A DNA stretch of 64,000 nucleotides. Origin: an uncultured Flavobacteriales bacterium. GTDB lineage: Bacteria; Bacteroidota; Bacteroidia; Flavobacteriales; Schleiferiaceae. The number at the start of each line of letters is the position of its first letter. The stretch's first letter is position 1. The notes below the pieces were generated by a model, which searched no databases, was not told where the DNA came from, and saw only the letters and a list, made by a program, of their open reading frames with translations. The position numbers were made by a program, and so were the translations under genes. This document shows positions 55,661-63,913 of the stretch, in pieces. The stretch is taken from the NCBI GenBank assembly GCA_913055685.1, contig CAJXKC010000002.1:496001-560000 (forward strand). Direction: 5' to 3'.

Positions 55661-56161
55661 ATGGATCCGGTAGCTGGTAGAATCAAAGAGCTAATAGAGG
55701 CTCTTAGTATTAGCAACAAAGACTTTGCTGAAGAAATAGATGTGGCTCCTGCAATTATTAGTCATGTACTTAGTGGCAGAAATAAGGCCTCACTCCATCT
55801 CATACAGCAAATTACAAATGTATATACAAATGTAAATTTAACCTATCTCCTACATGGTAGTGGTAAGTTGTTTAGCGATAGCAGTAGTGATCAGGAAAGT
55901 ACGGTTAGTATGGAAATGAATAGCTTACCATCTGGCGCAAGGTATGTCCCCCCTCCTTCTGGCGCTCCATTAAAAGCAAAGAGTGTAGAAGTAAAAGATG
56001 AAATGGTAGCTGAATCTATTTCCAAGGCTAATACTGAAGAGGAAAGTAAAAGTTCTCGATTAACAAATGTATATACAAATGTTAATCAGGACAAAAAGAA
56101 GAAGATAGCCCGCATTGTTATTTTCTTTGATGATAAAAGCTTTGAAGAATATCTTCCCTAG
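55661..56161 (+). CDS. XRE-family HTH transcriptional regulator
   Basis: 166 residues. The N-terminal HTH (about 1-60) has IKELIEALSISNKDFAEEID and VAPAIISHVLSGRNKASLHL. After a low-complexity linker rich in Ser, Glu and Pro, the C-terminus is a short basic/hydrophobic segment (KKKIARIVIFF). The peptide TNVYTNVN occurs twice (about residues 52-59 and 135-142), encoded by a 20-bp exact DNA repeat. A palindrome covers its promoter. A likely autoregulator; its targets are unknown. The next gene (DUF6580) has its own promoter-like box within 50 nt. Confidence 0.82.
   Translation: MDPVAGRIKELIEALSISNKDFAEEIDVAPAIISHVLSGRNKASLHLIQQITNVYTNVNLTYLLHGSGKLFSDSSSDQESTVSMEMNSLPSGARYVPPPSGAPLKAKSVEVKDEMVAESISKANTEEESKSSRLTNVYTNVNQDKKKKIARIVIFFDDKSFEEYLP
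55814..55833 (+). repeat. First copy of a 20-bp direct repeat inside the XRE gene
   Basis: ACAAATGTATATACAAATGT occurs here and again at 56063-56082. Each copy contains two ACAAATGT units 12 bp apart around a TGTATATACA palindrome. With flanking bases this copy gives two TACAAATGTA sites (55813-55822, 55825-55834), each one mismatch from the promoter core TACATATGTA. Confidence 0.75.
56063..56082 (+). repeat. Second copy of the 20-bp direct repeat inside the XRE gene
   Basis: Identical over 20 bp to 55814-55833. The distance between copies is 249 bp, a multiple of three, so recombination between them would remove 83 codons in frame, keeping the HTH and the basic tail. Confidence 0.75.
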
Positions 56162-56184
56162 CTTTTATTTCTCTCTTTCCTTCT

Positions 56185-56192
56185 TAAATTTG
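56185..56192 (+). promoter_or_regulatory. -7 box of the DUF6580 gene
   Basis: TAAATTTG matches TAnnTTTG and lies 16 nt before the ATG at 56209. No clear -33 element; moderate to low confidence. Confidence 0.45.
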
Positions 56193-56208
56193 CCCTACAT
56201 TCGACATT

Positions 56209-56745
56209 ATGAAAAAGCACTTAGTATATATCCTTGGATTGATTGCCTTGGCTTTGGTAAGCCGACTCATCCCCCACTGGCCCAACTTTACCGCAATGAT
56301 TGCAGTAGCCTTTACGGGAGGACTGTTATTTAAAAATCGTCTCGAAGCAATCCTGATTCCATTAGGGGTTCTTTTTGTTAGCGACCTACTTATAAATAAC
56401 ACGCTCTATGCTGCTGAAGGCTTCACTTTCTTTACCTCTGGCTTTGGATATATCTATGGGGCCTATGTGCTAATCGCTTTGTTAGGAGCATTAAGTGCCC
56501 GAACCTCAAAGTTGTCTCAAATTTTTGGCGCTGTATCTGGAGCTCTTAGCTTTTACTTGATAACGAATTTTGGGGCCTGGCTGGCCAATCCTATGTACAG
56601 CCAAGATTTTAGCGGACTTATAAGCTCTTACACCGCCGGTTTACCCTTTTTATTGAACAGTGTGGCCTCTACCCTCTTCTATGGAGCTATCATTTACGCG
56701 CTTAAATTAAGCTTTGAGCAAAATAGTGAGGTAGCTAAGGCTTAG
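56209..56745 (+). CDS. DUF6580 family membrane protein, putative transport protein
   Basis: 178 residues with about five membrane helices: HLVYILGLIALALVSRLIPH, MIAVAFTGGLLF, AILIPLGVLFVSDLLI, YGAYVLIALLGALSA and a last pair around 105-170. The pattern SRLIPHWPNFTAMIAVAFTG and GVLFVSDLLIN is typical of the family, which resembles ECF-type substrate-binding components. The substrate is unknown. The CobT-like gene just downstream on the opposite strand and the propeller lipoprotein behind it make a corrinoid-related substrate worth testing. Confidence 0.75.
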   Translation: MKKHLVYILGLIALALVSRLIPHWPNFTAMIAVAFTGGLLFKNRLEAILIPLGVLFVSDLLINNTLYAAEGFTFFTSGFGYIYGAYVLIALLGALSARTSKLSQIFGAVSGALSFYLITNFGAWLANPMYSQDFSGLISSYTAGLPFLLNSVASTLFYGAIIYALKLSFEQNSEVAKA

Positions 56746-56776
56746 ACAAAATTTGAATTAGTTTTCATTAAAGAAG

Positions 56777-56800
56777 CCCTGGTTGATACCAGGGTTTTTT
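56777..56800 (+). terminator. Intrinsic terminator after the DUF6580 gene
   Basis: CCCTGGT, loop TGAT and ACCAGGG form a perfect 7-bp GC-rich stem followed by six T residues, 31 nt after the stop codon. Read on the other strand it has no comparable T run, so it serves the plus-strand gene; the convergent cobT stop lies at its end. Confidence 0.85.
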
Positions 56801-57812
56801 ATTGCATTTGATTTACTGCCCGCAACTCGTTTTGTAAAAGAGCCCAAAGGAGGAAAATAGAATCTCCTTCTAGTCGATTCGGGTATTCATCACTTATCGA
56901 AAGCGCTTCAAAGGCAATAAGCGCCTTTAAGCTATCCTTTAATAAAACGCCGTAGGATTTTAGGTCGGCTTCGATATGCTGCGCATAAGCCCAAGAAATC
57001 GCGGCCATTTCGTCGCCGCAAACAAAAGGCAGACCTAATTCTGCACAGCGGATTTGCGCACCTAATAAAGCTGCCGTTTCAAAGCCTCCGTAAAAGCATA
57101 GATTAGTAAAGTGGTCTTTGCTAAGAGGGTGACTTTTAAAAGCCTTGTCAATCAATTCAAGATCCTCCTGGTCTATTGGACGGTTTAATCTAGATCCTAG
57201 ATTTTCTATCGGCTCACTGGCATAAAGCGCTTTAAGCAAAGCTAAAACACTGGCCCAAGATGCCTCGGCAGCACTGGAAAGGAATACCATATCACAGTTA
57301 TGGTAGTGCGCCCGATCAATGAACTTCCTGCCAATATCGAAGGCATTCTGCATCTGCTCATGGGTCATTGCCGGATAAAGGCTAAAGCTTTCCGTACCTT
57401 CCTTCAGCTTTGAACTCACCAGTTTATTCGAATGATTAAGCCAAAAATTGAAATTTGATTCAAAGGAGTATTCCAAGCCAACATCAATATAATAGTGCTT
57501 TAAACCTTGCTGAGGATTTTGATCGATTAAGGTCTTGCGCTTTAAACTGGCTAAAGCCTGATGAGCGACATCCCTTACACTGTCGGCTCGCTTTAGCTTT
57601 GGTCTAATACCATGATCAGAGAGAAATACAAAGCTCTCCGCTTTTATCAGACCGGGTTTCACGCTTGACTGTAAAGCAGAAATCTGCTGGAAAAATGAAA
57701 GATGCCTGCCGGAAAAATTTAACTGAGCTGCACGAGCTAGCTTATCCTTAAAACTTGCAGGAGCTTCGGGGGCTTTATTTATTTGAAACTGTCTACTATT
57801 TAAAAGCGACAT
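56799..57812 (-). CDS. CobT-like nicotinate-nucleotide:dimethylbenzimidazole phosphoribosyltransferase family protein
   Basis: CobT makes alpha-ribazole phosphate for the lower ligand of cobalamin. 337 residues, the family's usual length. FVFLSDHGI and the YGGFETAALLGAQIRCAELG block correspond to the DHG and GGFE motifs. Glu315 in NRLEGDS stands where the C-terminal catalytic Glu lies in Salmonella CobT (Glu317). It overlaps the propeller lipoprotein gene by 17 nt, so they are one transcript. The sequence is diverged, so activity on DMB is not certain. No cobalamin riboswitch was seen upstream. Confidence 0.78.
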   Translation of the reverse strand: MSLLNSRQFQINKAPEAPASFKDKLARAAQLNFSGRHLSFFQQISALQSSVKPGLIKAESFVFLSDHGIRPKLKRADSVRDVAHQALASLKRKTLIDQNPQQGLKHYYIDVGLEYSFESNFNFWLNHSNKLVSSKLKEGTESFSLYPAMTHEQMQNAFDIGRKFIDRAHYHNCDMVFLSSAAEASWASVLALLKALYASEPIENLGSRLNRPIDQEDLELIDKAFKSHPLSKDHFTNLCFYGGFETAALLGAQIRCAELGLPFVCGDEMAAISWAYAQHIEADLKSYGVLLKDSLKALIAFEALSISDEYPNRLEGDSIFLLWALLQNELRAVNQMQ

Positions 57813-58908
57813 CCCTTGGCTTAACCCCTACTCTAATGCTAGTTTTTAGACTACCCACCGGATCAAAGACTTGCAAGTCTCCATCCATATTAATGTCATT
57901 TGGGGTACGTAAACCGTATAATTCCTGATCTACCCCATCAAAGGCGATATTATAGAAATTGCCGCTCACCAGTGGGTTCTCGCTCACGCGATTGCTATTA
58001 GCCGACATGGAATAGATATTTCCGGTTGGGCTATTGCCAACATAATATAAGCTATTGCCATTGGGATCAAAGGCCAAGCTATGTGGCTTTAACTGATTGT
58101 CGGTAAAGTAAAGTACTGTATCCGGACTAATAACAAAATTGCTATCAATAGCCATTTGCATGGTATCCAAATTGTACTTCCATAAAGAACCTATGCCACT
58201 CATAGCCGGATTTGCAGCATTGTAATCTCCTGCACAAAGGATGTACATATTATTGTTATTGTCGATCACAAAGCTATTGGGAAAGCGTCCTACATTAAGT
58301 TTTGTGATTAAGGTATCCACTCCGGTACGAATAATCGCTACCGTACTATCCATAACAATGGGATCCCCCGTAATCGCAACAAAAGCTAGGTCCTCATGAA
58401 CAGTAATTGCGGTAGGATTAGTACCGTAAAAAACAAACTCCTCCACTAAATTTTGATTAAGTGGATTTACAATATAGACACCTTCAATTTCTGCAGAGCT
58501 AACGTAATAGCGGTTTGCCGCTGTTTTCGCGATATTATTGATGCGTAGAAGACCAGTAGTTGAGCCAATTAATTTGTAATCATCTAAATCGGCAAAAAGC
58601 ACTTTATCTGAGCCTGGTAATACAAAACTTAAAATCCTATTCTCGGCATCAATCATCATATCGCTCATTTGCGCCCCCATAGGATTGATGTTGGCCTTTC
58701 TATACAAGTTGTTTTCAACCTGCTGATTGGTAATATTGTATGAAGCTAAACTGCTAATTCCATTGGGAGAAGTTCCCTCTATGCCAATTAAGGCGGTACG
58801 TTGACCCGGGAGATTGGTGGTATTGTCCCCATCCGAATCTGAACCATCCTTGGTACATGCAGATAAACCTAAAACCAAGGTTCCAAAAACAAATAATAGC
58901 TTCTTCAT
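57796..58908 (-). CDS. Beta-propeller (YncE/DUF5074-like) lipoprotein, possible corrinoid-binding protein
   Basis: About 370 residues from ATG 58908; the longer frame back to 59031 lacks a signal and overlaps recN. The lipobox VLGLSACTKD gives a lipid anchor, followed by a DGSDSDGDN acidic linker typical of surface-exposed lipoproteins in Bacteroidota. The body is a repeated blade pattern (NPTAITVHEDLAFVAI, FPNSFVIDNNNNMYIL, KPHSLAFDPNGNSLYYVG, KPRDVAFK). Its coupling to a CobT-like gene recalls the BtuG cobalamin-capture lipoproteins of Bacteroides. No TonB receptor gene is adjacent, so the role is inferred from context. Confidence 0.75.
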   Translation of the reverse strand: MKKLLFVFGTLVLGLSACTKDGSDSDGDNTTNLPGQRTALIGIEGTSPNGISSLASYNITNQQVENNLYRKANINPMGAQMSDMMIDAENRILSFVLPGSDKVLFADLDDYKLIGSTTGLLRINNIAKTAANRYYVSSAEIEGVYIVNPLNQNLVEEFVFYGTNPTAITVHEDLAFVAITGDPIVMDSTVAIIRTGVDTLITKLNVGRFPNSFVIDNNNNMYILCAGDYNAANPAMSGIGSLWKYNLDTMQMAIDSNFVISPDTVLYFTDNQLKPHSLAFDPNGNSLYYVGNSPTGNIYSMSANSNRVSENPLVSGNFYNIAFDGVDQELYGLRTPNDINMDGDLQVFDPVGSLKTSIRVGVKPRDVAFK

Positions 58909-58972
58909 TTTAATAGCGTAATATCTGGTTAAAAATACAGGAAAGCCTGCATATTCCAAGCGAATCCCAAAA

Positions 58973-60628
58973 TTAAACCTCCAATAAAGCCCTTGCGTTG
59001 GCCAAAGCAGCCTCACTGGGAGCGTCACCACTTAGTAGACGTGCTATCTCTTGCTCGCGTTGGAAGGGATCTAAAATTCTTAAATGCGTGGCGGTACTAT
59101 CAGAGGAACTAACTTTCTCTACCTTAAGATGCTGATTGGCTTTAGAGGCAATTTGAGCTAAGTGGCTGATGCTAATGACTTGCAGGTTTTGCCCCATCTC
59201 CTTTAAGATCTGGGCAATCTTTATAGCCGTTTCACCGCTTACACCAGTATCAATCTCATCAAAAATGATGGTTGCCAAACTTTTTGATCGTGAAAGCAGC
59301 GCCTTTAAGGCTAGCATTACACGCGATAACTCTCCACCTGAGGCAACTTTTGATAGTACTTGTACCGCCTGACCAGGATTGGCAGAGAATAATAAGCTTA
59401 GTCGGTCTTTACCATTTATTCGGAACTGCTCCTCAGCTTCTAGTTTTATCTCGAATTGAGCGGCCTCCAAATTTAAATCCGCTAGTAAAGCCTGCATACT
59501 TTTAACTAAGTCAGGAATACAAGCAAGACGCTGGTCTCTAAGCTTTTTGGCCGCTTTTTCCAGTTGCTCAAATTGCTGTTCAATAGACCTTTCCAGTTCT
59601 TCAATTTCAGCTTTTCGACTTTCGGCATCAACAATTTTTTGCTCTATTTCCTCCTTTTTGGCTATTAGCCCTTCGAGGGAGTCCACTTGATGCTTTTTCT
59701 GTAGACTAATTATCTCACTCAGTCTTTGGTCACATTGCTCTCGTTCACGCGGATCAAAATTACTGTCGCTGCCAAAAGCTTCAATCTCCTGCCTTAGATC
59801 CTCAAACTCAATTTGCAGACTATTCACCCGCTCGAAAAGCTCGTTTAAGCGCTTGTCGAAGGTGCTTAAGCCAGAAAAATTATGGGTTAACTGCCTTAGC
59901 AACTCGCTAATCCCCAGAGGCTCACCATCTGCTAAGCGCAGAGAGTCTTGCAGCTTCTCTTCAATAGTGCCAGCATGTTCAAGGAGCTCTAATTTTTGCT
60001 CTAGTTCCTCCTGTTCTCCCGGAACCAATTTGGCAGCCTCCAATTCGTCAAACAAGAATTGCAAATAGTCACGGTCGCCGCCTTCATCTCTTTGTTTTTC
60101 TAAAAGAGTATTTAGTTGGTCTTTTAAACTGCGCCAATTTTGATACAGTTCCTTATAATTATTTAATTCTGCCCTATGCCCGCCATAGGCATCTAAAAGC
60201 TCTAATTGATAATCTTTGTCGCGTAGCAATAAGGTGTCATGCTGACTATGAATATCAATTAGATGGGCGCTTAAAGCGGAAAGTTGATCTAAGCGTACCG
60301 GACTATCATTTACAAAGGCCCTCGATTTTCCGCTAGGCAGAATTTCTCGTCGAATTATAGTTAAGGCTTCGTAGTCCAAATCCAATGACTCAAAAAGCGC
60401 TGGGTATTGCGTTGCTTTGAGGTCAAAATCTCCTTCGATAATACATTTCTGATCCTTGTTGCGCAATGCTTTCAGGTCGGCTCGCGCTCCCAATAGATGG
60501 GACAGCGCTCCTAATAAGATTGATTTACCCGCACCAGTTTCTCCGGTAATCACGGTAAAACCAGGCTCTAACTCTAATTCCAGAGCCTCGATAAGTGCGA
60601 AATTCTTAACTTTTAAAGCCTTTAGCAT
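58973..60628 (-). CDS. recN: DNA repair protein RecN
   Basis: An SMC-like ATPase acting in double-strand break repair. 551 residues: Walker A TGETGAGKSILLGAL near the N-terminus, a central coiled coil (about 155-370) with a hinge-like turn, and a C-terminal ATPase half with LSKVASGGELSRVMLALKA (ABC signature) and TIIFDEIDTGVSG (Walker B). All motifs are present. Start MLKALKVKNFALIEALEL is the family start. The gene lies 9 nt after the DUF4835 gene in a conserved Bacteroidota order. Confidence 0.95.
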   Translation of the reverse strand: MLKALKVKNFALIEALELELEPGFTVITGETGAGKSILLGALSHLLGARADLKALRNKDQKCIIEGDFDLKATQYPALFESLDLDYEALTIIRREILPSGKSRAFVNDSPVRLDQLSALSAHLIDIHSQHDTLLLRDKDYQLELLDAYGGHRAELNNYKELYQNWRSLKDQLNTLLEKQRDEGGDRDYLQFLFDELEAAKLVPGEQEELEQKLELLEHAGTIEEKLQDSLRLADGEPLGISELLRQLTHNFSGLSTFDKRLNELFERVNSLQIEFEDLRQEIEAFGSDSNFDPREREQCDQRLSEIISLQKKHQVDSLEGLIAKKEEIEQKIVDAESRKAEIEELERSIEQQFEQLEKAAKKLRDQRLACIPDLVKSMQALLADLNLEAAQFEIKLEAEEQFRINGKDRLSLLFSANPGQAVQVLSKVASGGELSRVMLALKALLSRSKSLATIIFDEIDTGVSGETAIKIAQILKEMGQNLQVISISHLAQIASKANQHLKVEKVSSSDSTATHLRILDPFQREQEIARLLSGDAPSEAALANARALLEV

Positions 60629-60637
60629 GGAGCAAAT

Positions 60638-61540
60638 TTAGCTATTTCCCATACTCTGATATGAGCTTGCATTATTAGGATCTAATTCTACTAAAAGCTC
60701 TTTAAGGTCTCCCAAGGGAATTGGGGCTCCGTCCCCAAATATTTTAACAATCTCGGCTTGTTTCGAATCAAACCAAATTTGCATAAGAAAGCTATTCCGA
60801 CGTTGATCGTTTACCTTTTTTAGTCCCATTAAGGCTTCCTTAATATTAAGCTTAGCGGGTCTAATTTTACTCGGGTCGCTCATCAGGTCCAAACCTTGAC
60901 GATGATAAGTGTATAATCCGGTTCTGAAATTATCAAAGGCCGGACTCAATAAATTATCTATTAGCCAAAAGCGGTTTTTATTGCTTCCGCCAAAGCTGTT
61001 CCAGCCAGGGTAATTACTTGTAGAAGCTTGACCTACAACATTTTGAGCCTCGCTGTAATATTCAGTGCCACTCATCGGTGCATAGGTGTCGTGGTCCATG
61101 CCAATAATCACGTAAGCGTAATAGGCCAAAACACTAGTGAGGTTGTTGATAAAGGTATTGGGAGCAAAGTCTAAGCGATCAAACTCCAAATATTCAAAGC
61201 TGATGTCATTATCGCGATGCACCAATACCGGCGATTGGTAATCCGATTTATAAATTGGGCGACTGTAAAAGACTTGAAGGTGTCCGCTGAAATTATTATT
61301 GCTACGATCGGTAATCGTTAAAACGAACTGACATTCAATGCGCTCTTCAATCTTATAGCTCTCTTTAGTCCATTTACGATTATTCAAAAACTCACGAATA
61401 GCGGTTTCCATCGTAGTGTAGAGCTGCTTATTGGTGGCTTGAATGTTTGGGGTCAAGACCTGTACACGAGCATTTAGCTCTTGTGCATCAACAAGCTGGC
61501 TAAACAGAATAATAGTCAATAAGGACATCCAATATCTCAT
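60638..61540 (-). CDS. DUF4835 protein (PorD-like, probable type IX secretion-associated)
   Basis: 300 residues with a signal peptide (RYWMSLLTIILFSQLVDAQ) and a beta-rich body: ELNARVQVLTPNIQATNKQL, then FVLTITDRSNNNFSGHLQVF and IIGMDHDTYAPMSGTEYY. DUF4835 is common in Bacteroidota and some members are annotated PorD in type IX secretion; I rely on recall for that link. The protein is probably periplasmic or outer-membrane associated. Its start lies 41 nt inside the end of coaBC, a long overlap; ATG 61528 would reduce it to 29 nt. Confidence 0.75.
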   Translation of the reverse strand: MRYWMSLLTIILFSQLVDAQELNARVQVLTPNIQATNKQLYTTMETAIREFLNNRKWTKESYKIEERIECQFVLTITDRSNNNFSGHLQVFYSRPIYKSDYQSPVLVHRDNDISFEYLEFDRLDFAPNTFINNLTSVLAYYAYVIIGMDHDTYAPMSGTEYYSEAQNVVGQASTSNYPGWNSFGGSNKNRFWLIDNLLSPAFDNFRTGLYTYHRQGLDLMSDPSKIRPAKLNIKEALMGLKKVNDQRRNSFLMQIWFDSKQAEIVKIFGDGAPIPLGDLKELLVELDPNNASSYQSMGNS

Positions 61541-62711
61541 GGGCTAATTCCTTCTTCGATTTTAAAGTTAAGGGAAGACGATCTCCCGAGCGACTTAAAA
61601 GTAAAACTTCATTGGTATCGTGACCAAATCCTCTTGCTTCTTTATCGGCTTGATTTAGAACGATCCAATCGCAGTTTTTCTTATCCAGTTTTTTTTGGGC
61701 ATTCGCTTCCGCATTTTCGGTCTCAAGGGCGAAGCCTACTAATACTTGGTCGGCTCCCTTTTTGGCACCCAGTGTTTTCAAAATATCAGGGTTCTCAACT
61801 AAGTCTAATTGCAAATTCCCTCCACTCTTTTTCATCTTTTGCACTGCCACTTCCGCGGGCCGGTAATCGGATACCGCCGCACTTAAGATGGTCCAGTCTG
61901 CACTGGGAAAAGCTTTTTCACAGGCGTCCAGCATTTCTTGAGTACTCTCCACCCGCTCAACATGAATGGACGGGTTTGTTACCTGCACTACACTTGGACC
62001 AAGCACCAATGATACCTGGGCTCCTTTTTTAGCCGCAGCTTCTGCCAAGGCTACACCCATTTTTCCACTAGAGCGATTACCTACAAAGCGCACTGGATCA
62101 ATCGCTTCATAAGTAGGTCCCGCATTAATCAAAACTTTTTTGCCGGCCAAGGGAGCTTGAGAGAGAAGATGCTTATGAATATGGGAGAATATGGTTTCCG
62201 GTTCCGCCATTCTACCCTCACCCTCTAAACCCGAAGCTAATTCGCCGCTCTCGGCAGGAATTAAAAAATGCCCAAAGGATTTTAACTTTTCAATATTGGC
62301 TTTAGTGGCGGGATGTTGGTACATATCCAAATCCATTGCCGGAGCAAAATAGACCGGACATTTGGCAGAAAGATAAACGGCCATTAGGAAGTTATCACTC
62401 TGGCCATTAGCCATTTTGGCCAGACTATTGGCAGTCAATGGTGCGAAAACCATTAGATCTGCCCAAAGCGCTAATTCCACGTGATTATTCCACTCGCCAG
62501 AATCTTCATCTTCTTCATTGATGTATTCCCAATGAACCGGATTCTTACTGAGGGTAGCCAAACTCAGCGGAGTTACAAAGTCGCGGGCCGAAGGGCTTAA
62601 AACAACACGTACCTCGGCCCCTGCTTTAACAAGCAAGCGCACGAGGTACGTAGTTTTATAGGCGGCGATACCACCGGTTACTCCCAGTAGTACTTTCTTC
62701 CCGCTAAACAT
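61500..62711 (-). CDS. coaBC: Bifunctional phosphopantothenoylcysteine decarboxylase / phosphopantothenate-cysteine ligase
   Basis: Two steps of coenzyme A synthesis in one protein. 403 residues. The flavin decarboxylase half (KKVLLGVTGGIAAYKTTYL, then APLTANSLAKMANGQSDNFL and PVYFAPAMDLDMYQHPATK) runs to about 180. The ligase half (KKVLINAGPTYEAIDPVRFV, SSGKMGVALAEAA, VGFALETEN) follows. Both active-site sets are readable. It lies 3 nt after rpoZ. Confidence 0.95.
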   Translation of the reverse strand: MFSGKKVLLGVTGGIAAYKTTYLVRLLVKAGAEVRVVLSPSARDFVTPLSLATLSKNPVHWEYINEEDEDSGEWNNHVELALWADLMVFAPLTANSLAKMANGQSDNFLMAVYLSAKCPVYFAPAMDLDMYQHPATKANIEKLKSFGHFLIPAESGELASGLEGEGRMAEPETIFSHIHKHLLSQAPLAGKKVLINAGPTYEAIDPVRFVGNRSSGKMGVALAEAAAKKGAQVSLVLGPSVVQVTNPSIHVERVESTQEMLDACEKAFPSADWTILSAAVSDYRPAEVAVQKMKKSGGNLQLDLVENPDILKTLGAKKGADQVLVGFALETENAEANAQKKLDKKNCDWIVLNQADKEARGFGHDTNEVLLLSRSGDRLPLTLKSKKELAHEILDVLIDYYSV

Positions 62712-62714
62712 CTT

Positions 62715-63047
62715 TTAGTCTTCTTTAGGCGTATCGCTTGGACGACGGAAATAAATTTGATCGTCATTCCATTCTTTAGCCGCAATTGAATGTGCTTTTG
62801 GAAGGCTTTCGTAGTAACGAGAAACTTCAATTTGCTCCTTGTTTTCAAAAATCTCTTCTAGAGAATCATTGTGAGTAGCAAATTCATCCAATTTTTCGTG
62901 AAGCTCCACTTTAATATCCTCAGCAATCTGATCGGCCCTTTTAGCTAAAATGGCAACCGACTCATACACATTACCGGTAGGACGATCGATATCGTTATGA
63001 TCGCGAGTAACAGTGTTTCTTGGAGCGTCTACTTTTTTGAAGTCCAT
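62715..63047 (-). CDS. rpoZ: RNA polymerase omega subunit, Bacteroidota type
   Basis: 110 residues: DRPTGNVYESVAILAKRADQ is the omega helix that clasps the beta-prime subunit, followed by ELHEKLDEFATHNDSLEEIF and an acidic end (QIYFRRPSDTPKED). It is longer than proteobacterial omega, as usual for this phylum. It sits between bamD and coaBC. Confidence 0.9.
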   Translation of the reverse strand: MDFKKVDAPRNTVTRDHNDIDRPTGNVYESVAILAKRADQIAEDIKVELHEKLDEFATHNDSLEEIFENKEQIEVSRYYESLPKAHSIAAKEWNDDQIYFRRPSDTPKED

Positions 63048-63059
63048 ATGAATATAGGA

Positions 63060-63869
63060 TTAGGATTGAATTCTTAAATTAGTAATAGTATCGTCTATAC
63101 CCTCAAAGAGCTTACTTAGTTCTTCTGCTCTTTCACTTTCGGGGTATGAATCTACAAATTCTTTGAATGCCGTACGGCTTTCGATATATCGTTGCAACTG
63201 CTTTTCTTGGATACTCTTTTCTGCTAAGCGGTATGCCGCAACAGTTTTAAAGTACAAGGCATCTTCACGATACTCAGTATCTGGATAATCATTAATCACA
63301 TTATCAAAAGCCACTACCGCCGATTGATAATACTCCATATTAAAGTATAACTTGGCGCGATCAAATGCTTTTAATTCCAGCTTAGCTCTCAACTCGTCAA
63401 TAAGTTCATTCACGCTAAGCAGTTTATCGCTATTAGGATAAAGATTAGCAAACAACTGCAAGTCATTCATCGCCTTGTAAGTATAATCTTGATCCAAACT
63501 AGCAGAGGGTGACTCCAAATAATGACAGTAGCCTACCATATAATAGGCAAGCTCGGTTTTGGGGTGATTTGGGAAAGTTTTCGCGAAGTTTTTGAAATGA
63601 TAAGCTGCGAGTATAAAGTCCTTCAACTCATAGCTACACATGGCGTAATAATAGTATACATCAGCGGCTTTGTCGCTTCCACGGTAGAGTAATAGTAATT
63701 CATCGAATAAAGGGTAAGCCTTTTGATACTCCCCATTTTCGTAATACTCAACTGCCTTTTCGTATTTGAAATCCACATTGGGACTTTTCAATACTTTTTG
63801 ATACTCATTACAAGCGCCAAGACTAAAGGTGATAATACCTATTAAAAAGATGTAAAACTTTTTCCTCAT
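63060..63869 (-). CDS. bamD: Outer membrane assembly factor BamD
   Basis: A TPR lipoprotein of the BAM complex that inserts outer-membrane barrels. 269 residues with lipobox TFSLGACNEY and TPR-type helix pairs: YEKAVEYYENGEYQKAYPLF, AAYHFKNFAKTFPNHPKTEL, YYQSAVVAFDNVINDYPDTE. The layout GACNEYQKVLKSPN after the signal is usual in Bacteroidota. It heads the rpoZ-coaBC-DUF4835-recN set; its promoter box is at 63881-63888. Confidence 0.92.
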   Translation of the reverse strand: MRKKFYIFLIGIITFSLGACNEYQKVLKSPNVDFKYEKAVEYYENGEYQKAYPLFDELLLLYRGSDKAADVYYYYAMCSYELKDFILAAYHFKNFAKTFPNHPKTELAYYMVGYCHYLESPSASLDQDYTYKAMNDLQLFANLYPNSDKLLSVNELIDELRAKLELKAFDRAKLYFNMEYYQSAVVAFDNVINDYPDTEYREDALYFKTVAAYRLAEKSIQEKQLQRYIESRTAFKEFVDSYPESERAEELSKLFEGIDDTITNLRIQS

Positions 63870-63880
63870 AAAACAGCTGG

Positions 63881-63888
63881 CAAAAGTA
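63881..63888 (-). promoter_or_regulatory. -7 box of the bamD promoter
   Basis: CAAAAGTA reads TACTTTTG on the minus strand, matching TAnnTTTG, 12 nt before the bamD ATG. The -33 region overlaps a pair of CCTAGG palindromes (63896-63901, 63907-63912) and no clean TTTG was seen. Confidence 0.5.
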
Positions 63889-63913
63889 CAATTTTCCTAG
63901 GAATAGCCTAGGT

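Noticed and set aside
58909-58972. Cobalamin riboswitch upstream of the propeller/CobT genes
   Set aside because: Only 64 nt separate the gene from recN and no B12-box-like sequence was seen.
58909-59031. Longer N-terminus for the propeller lipoprotein
   Set aside because: It would run into recN and place the lipoprotein signal internally; ATG 58908 gives a proper signal peptide.
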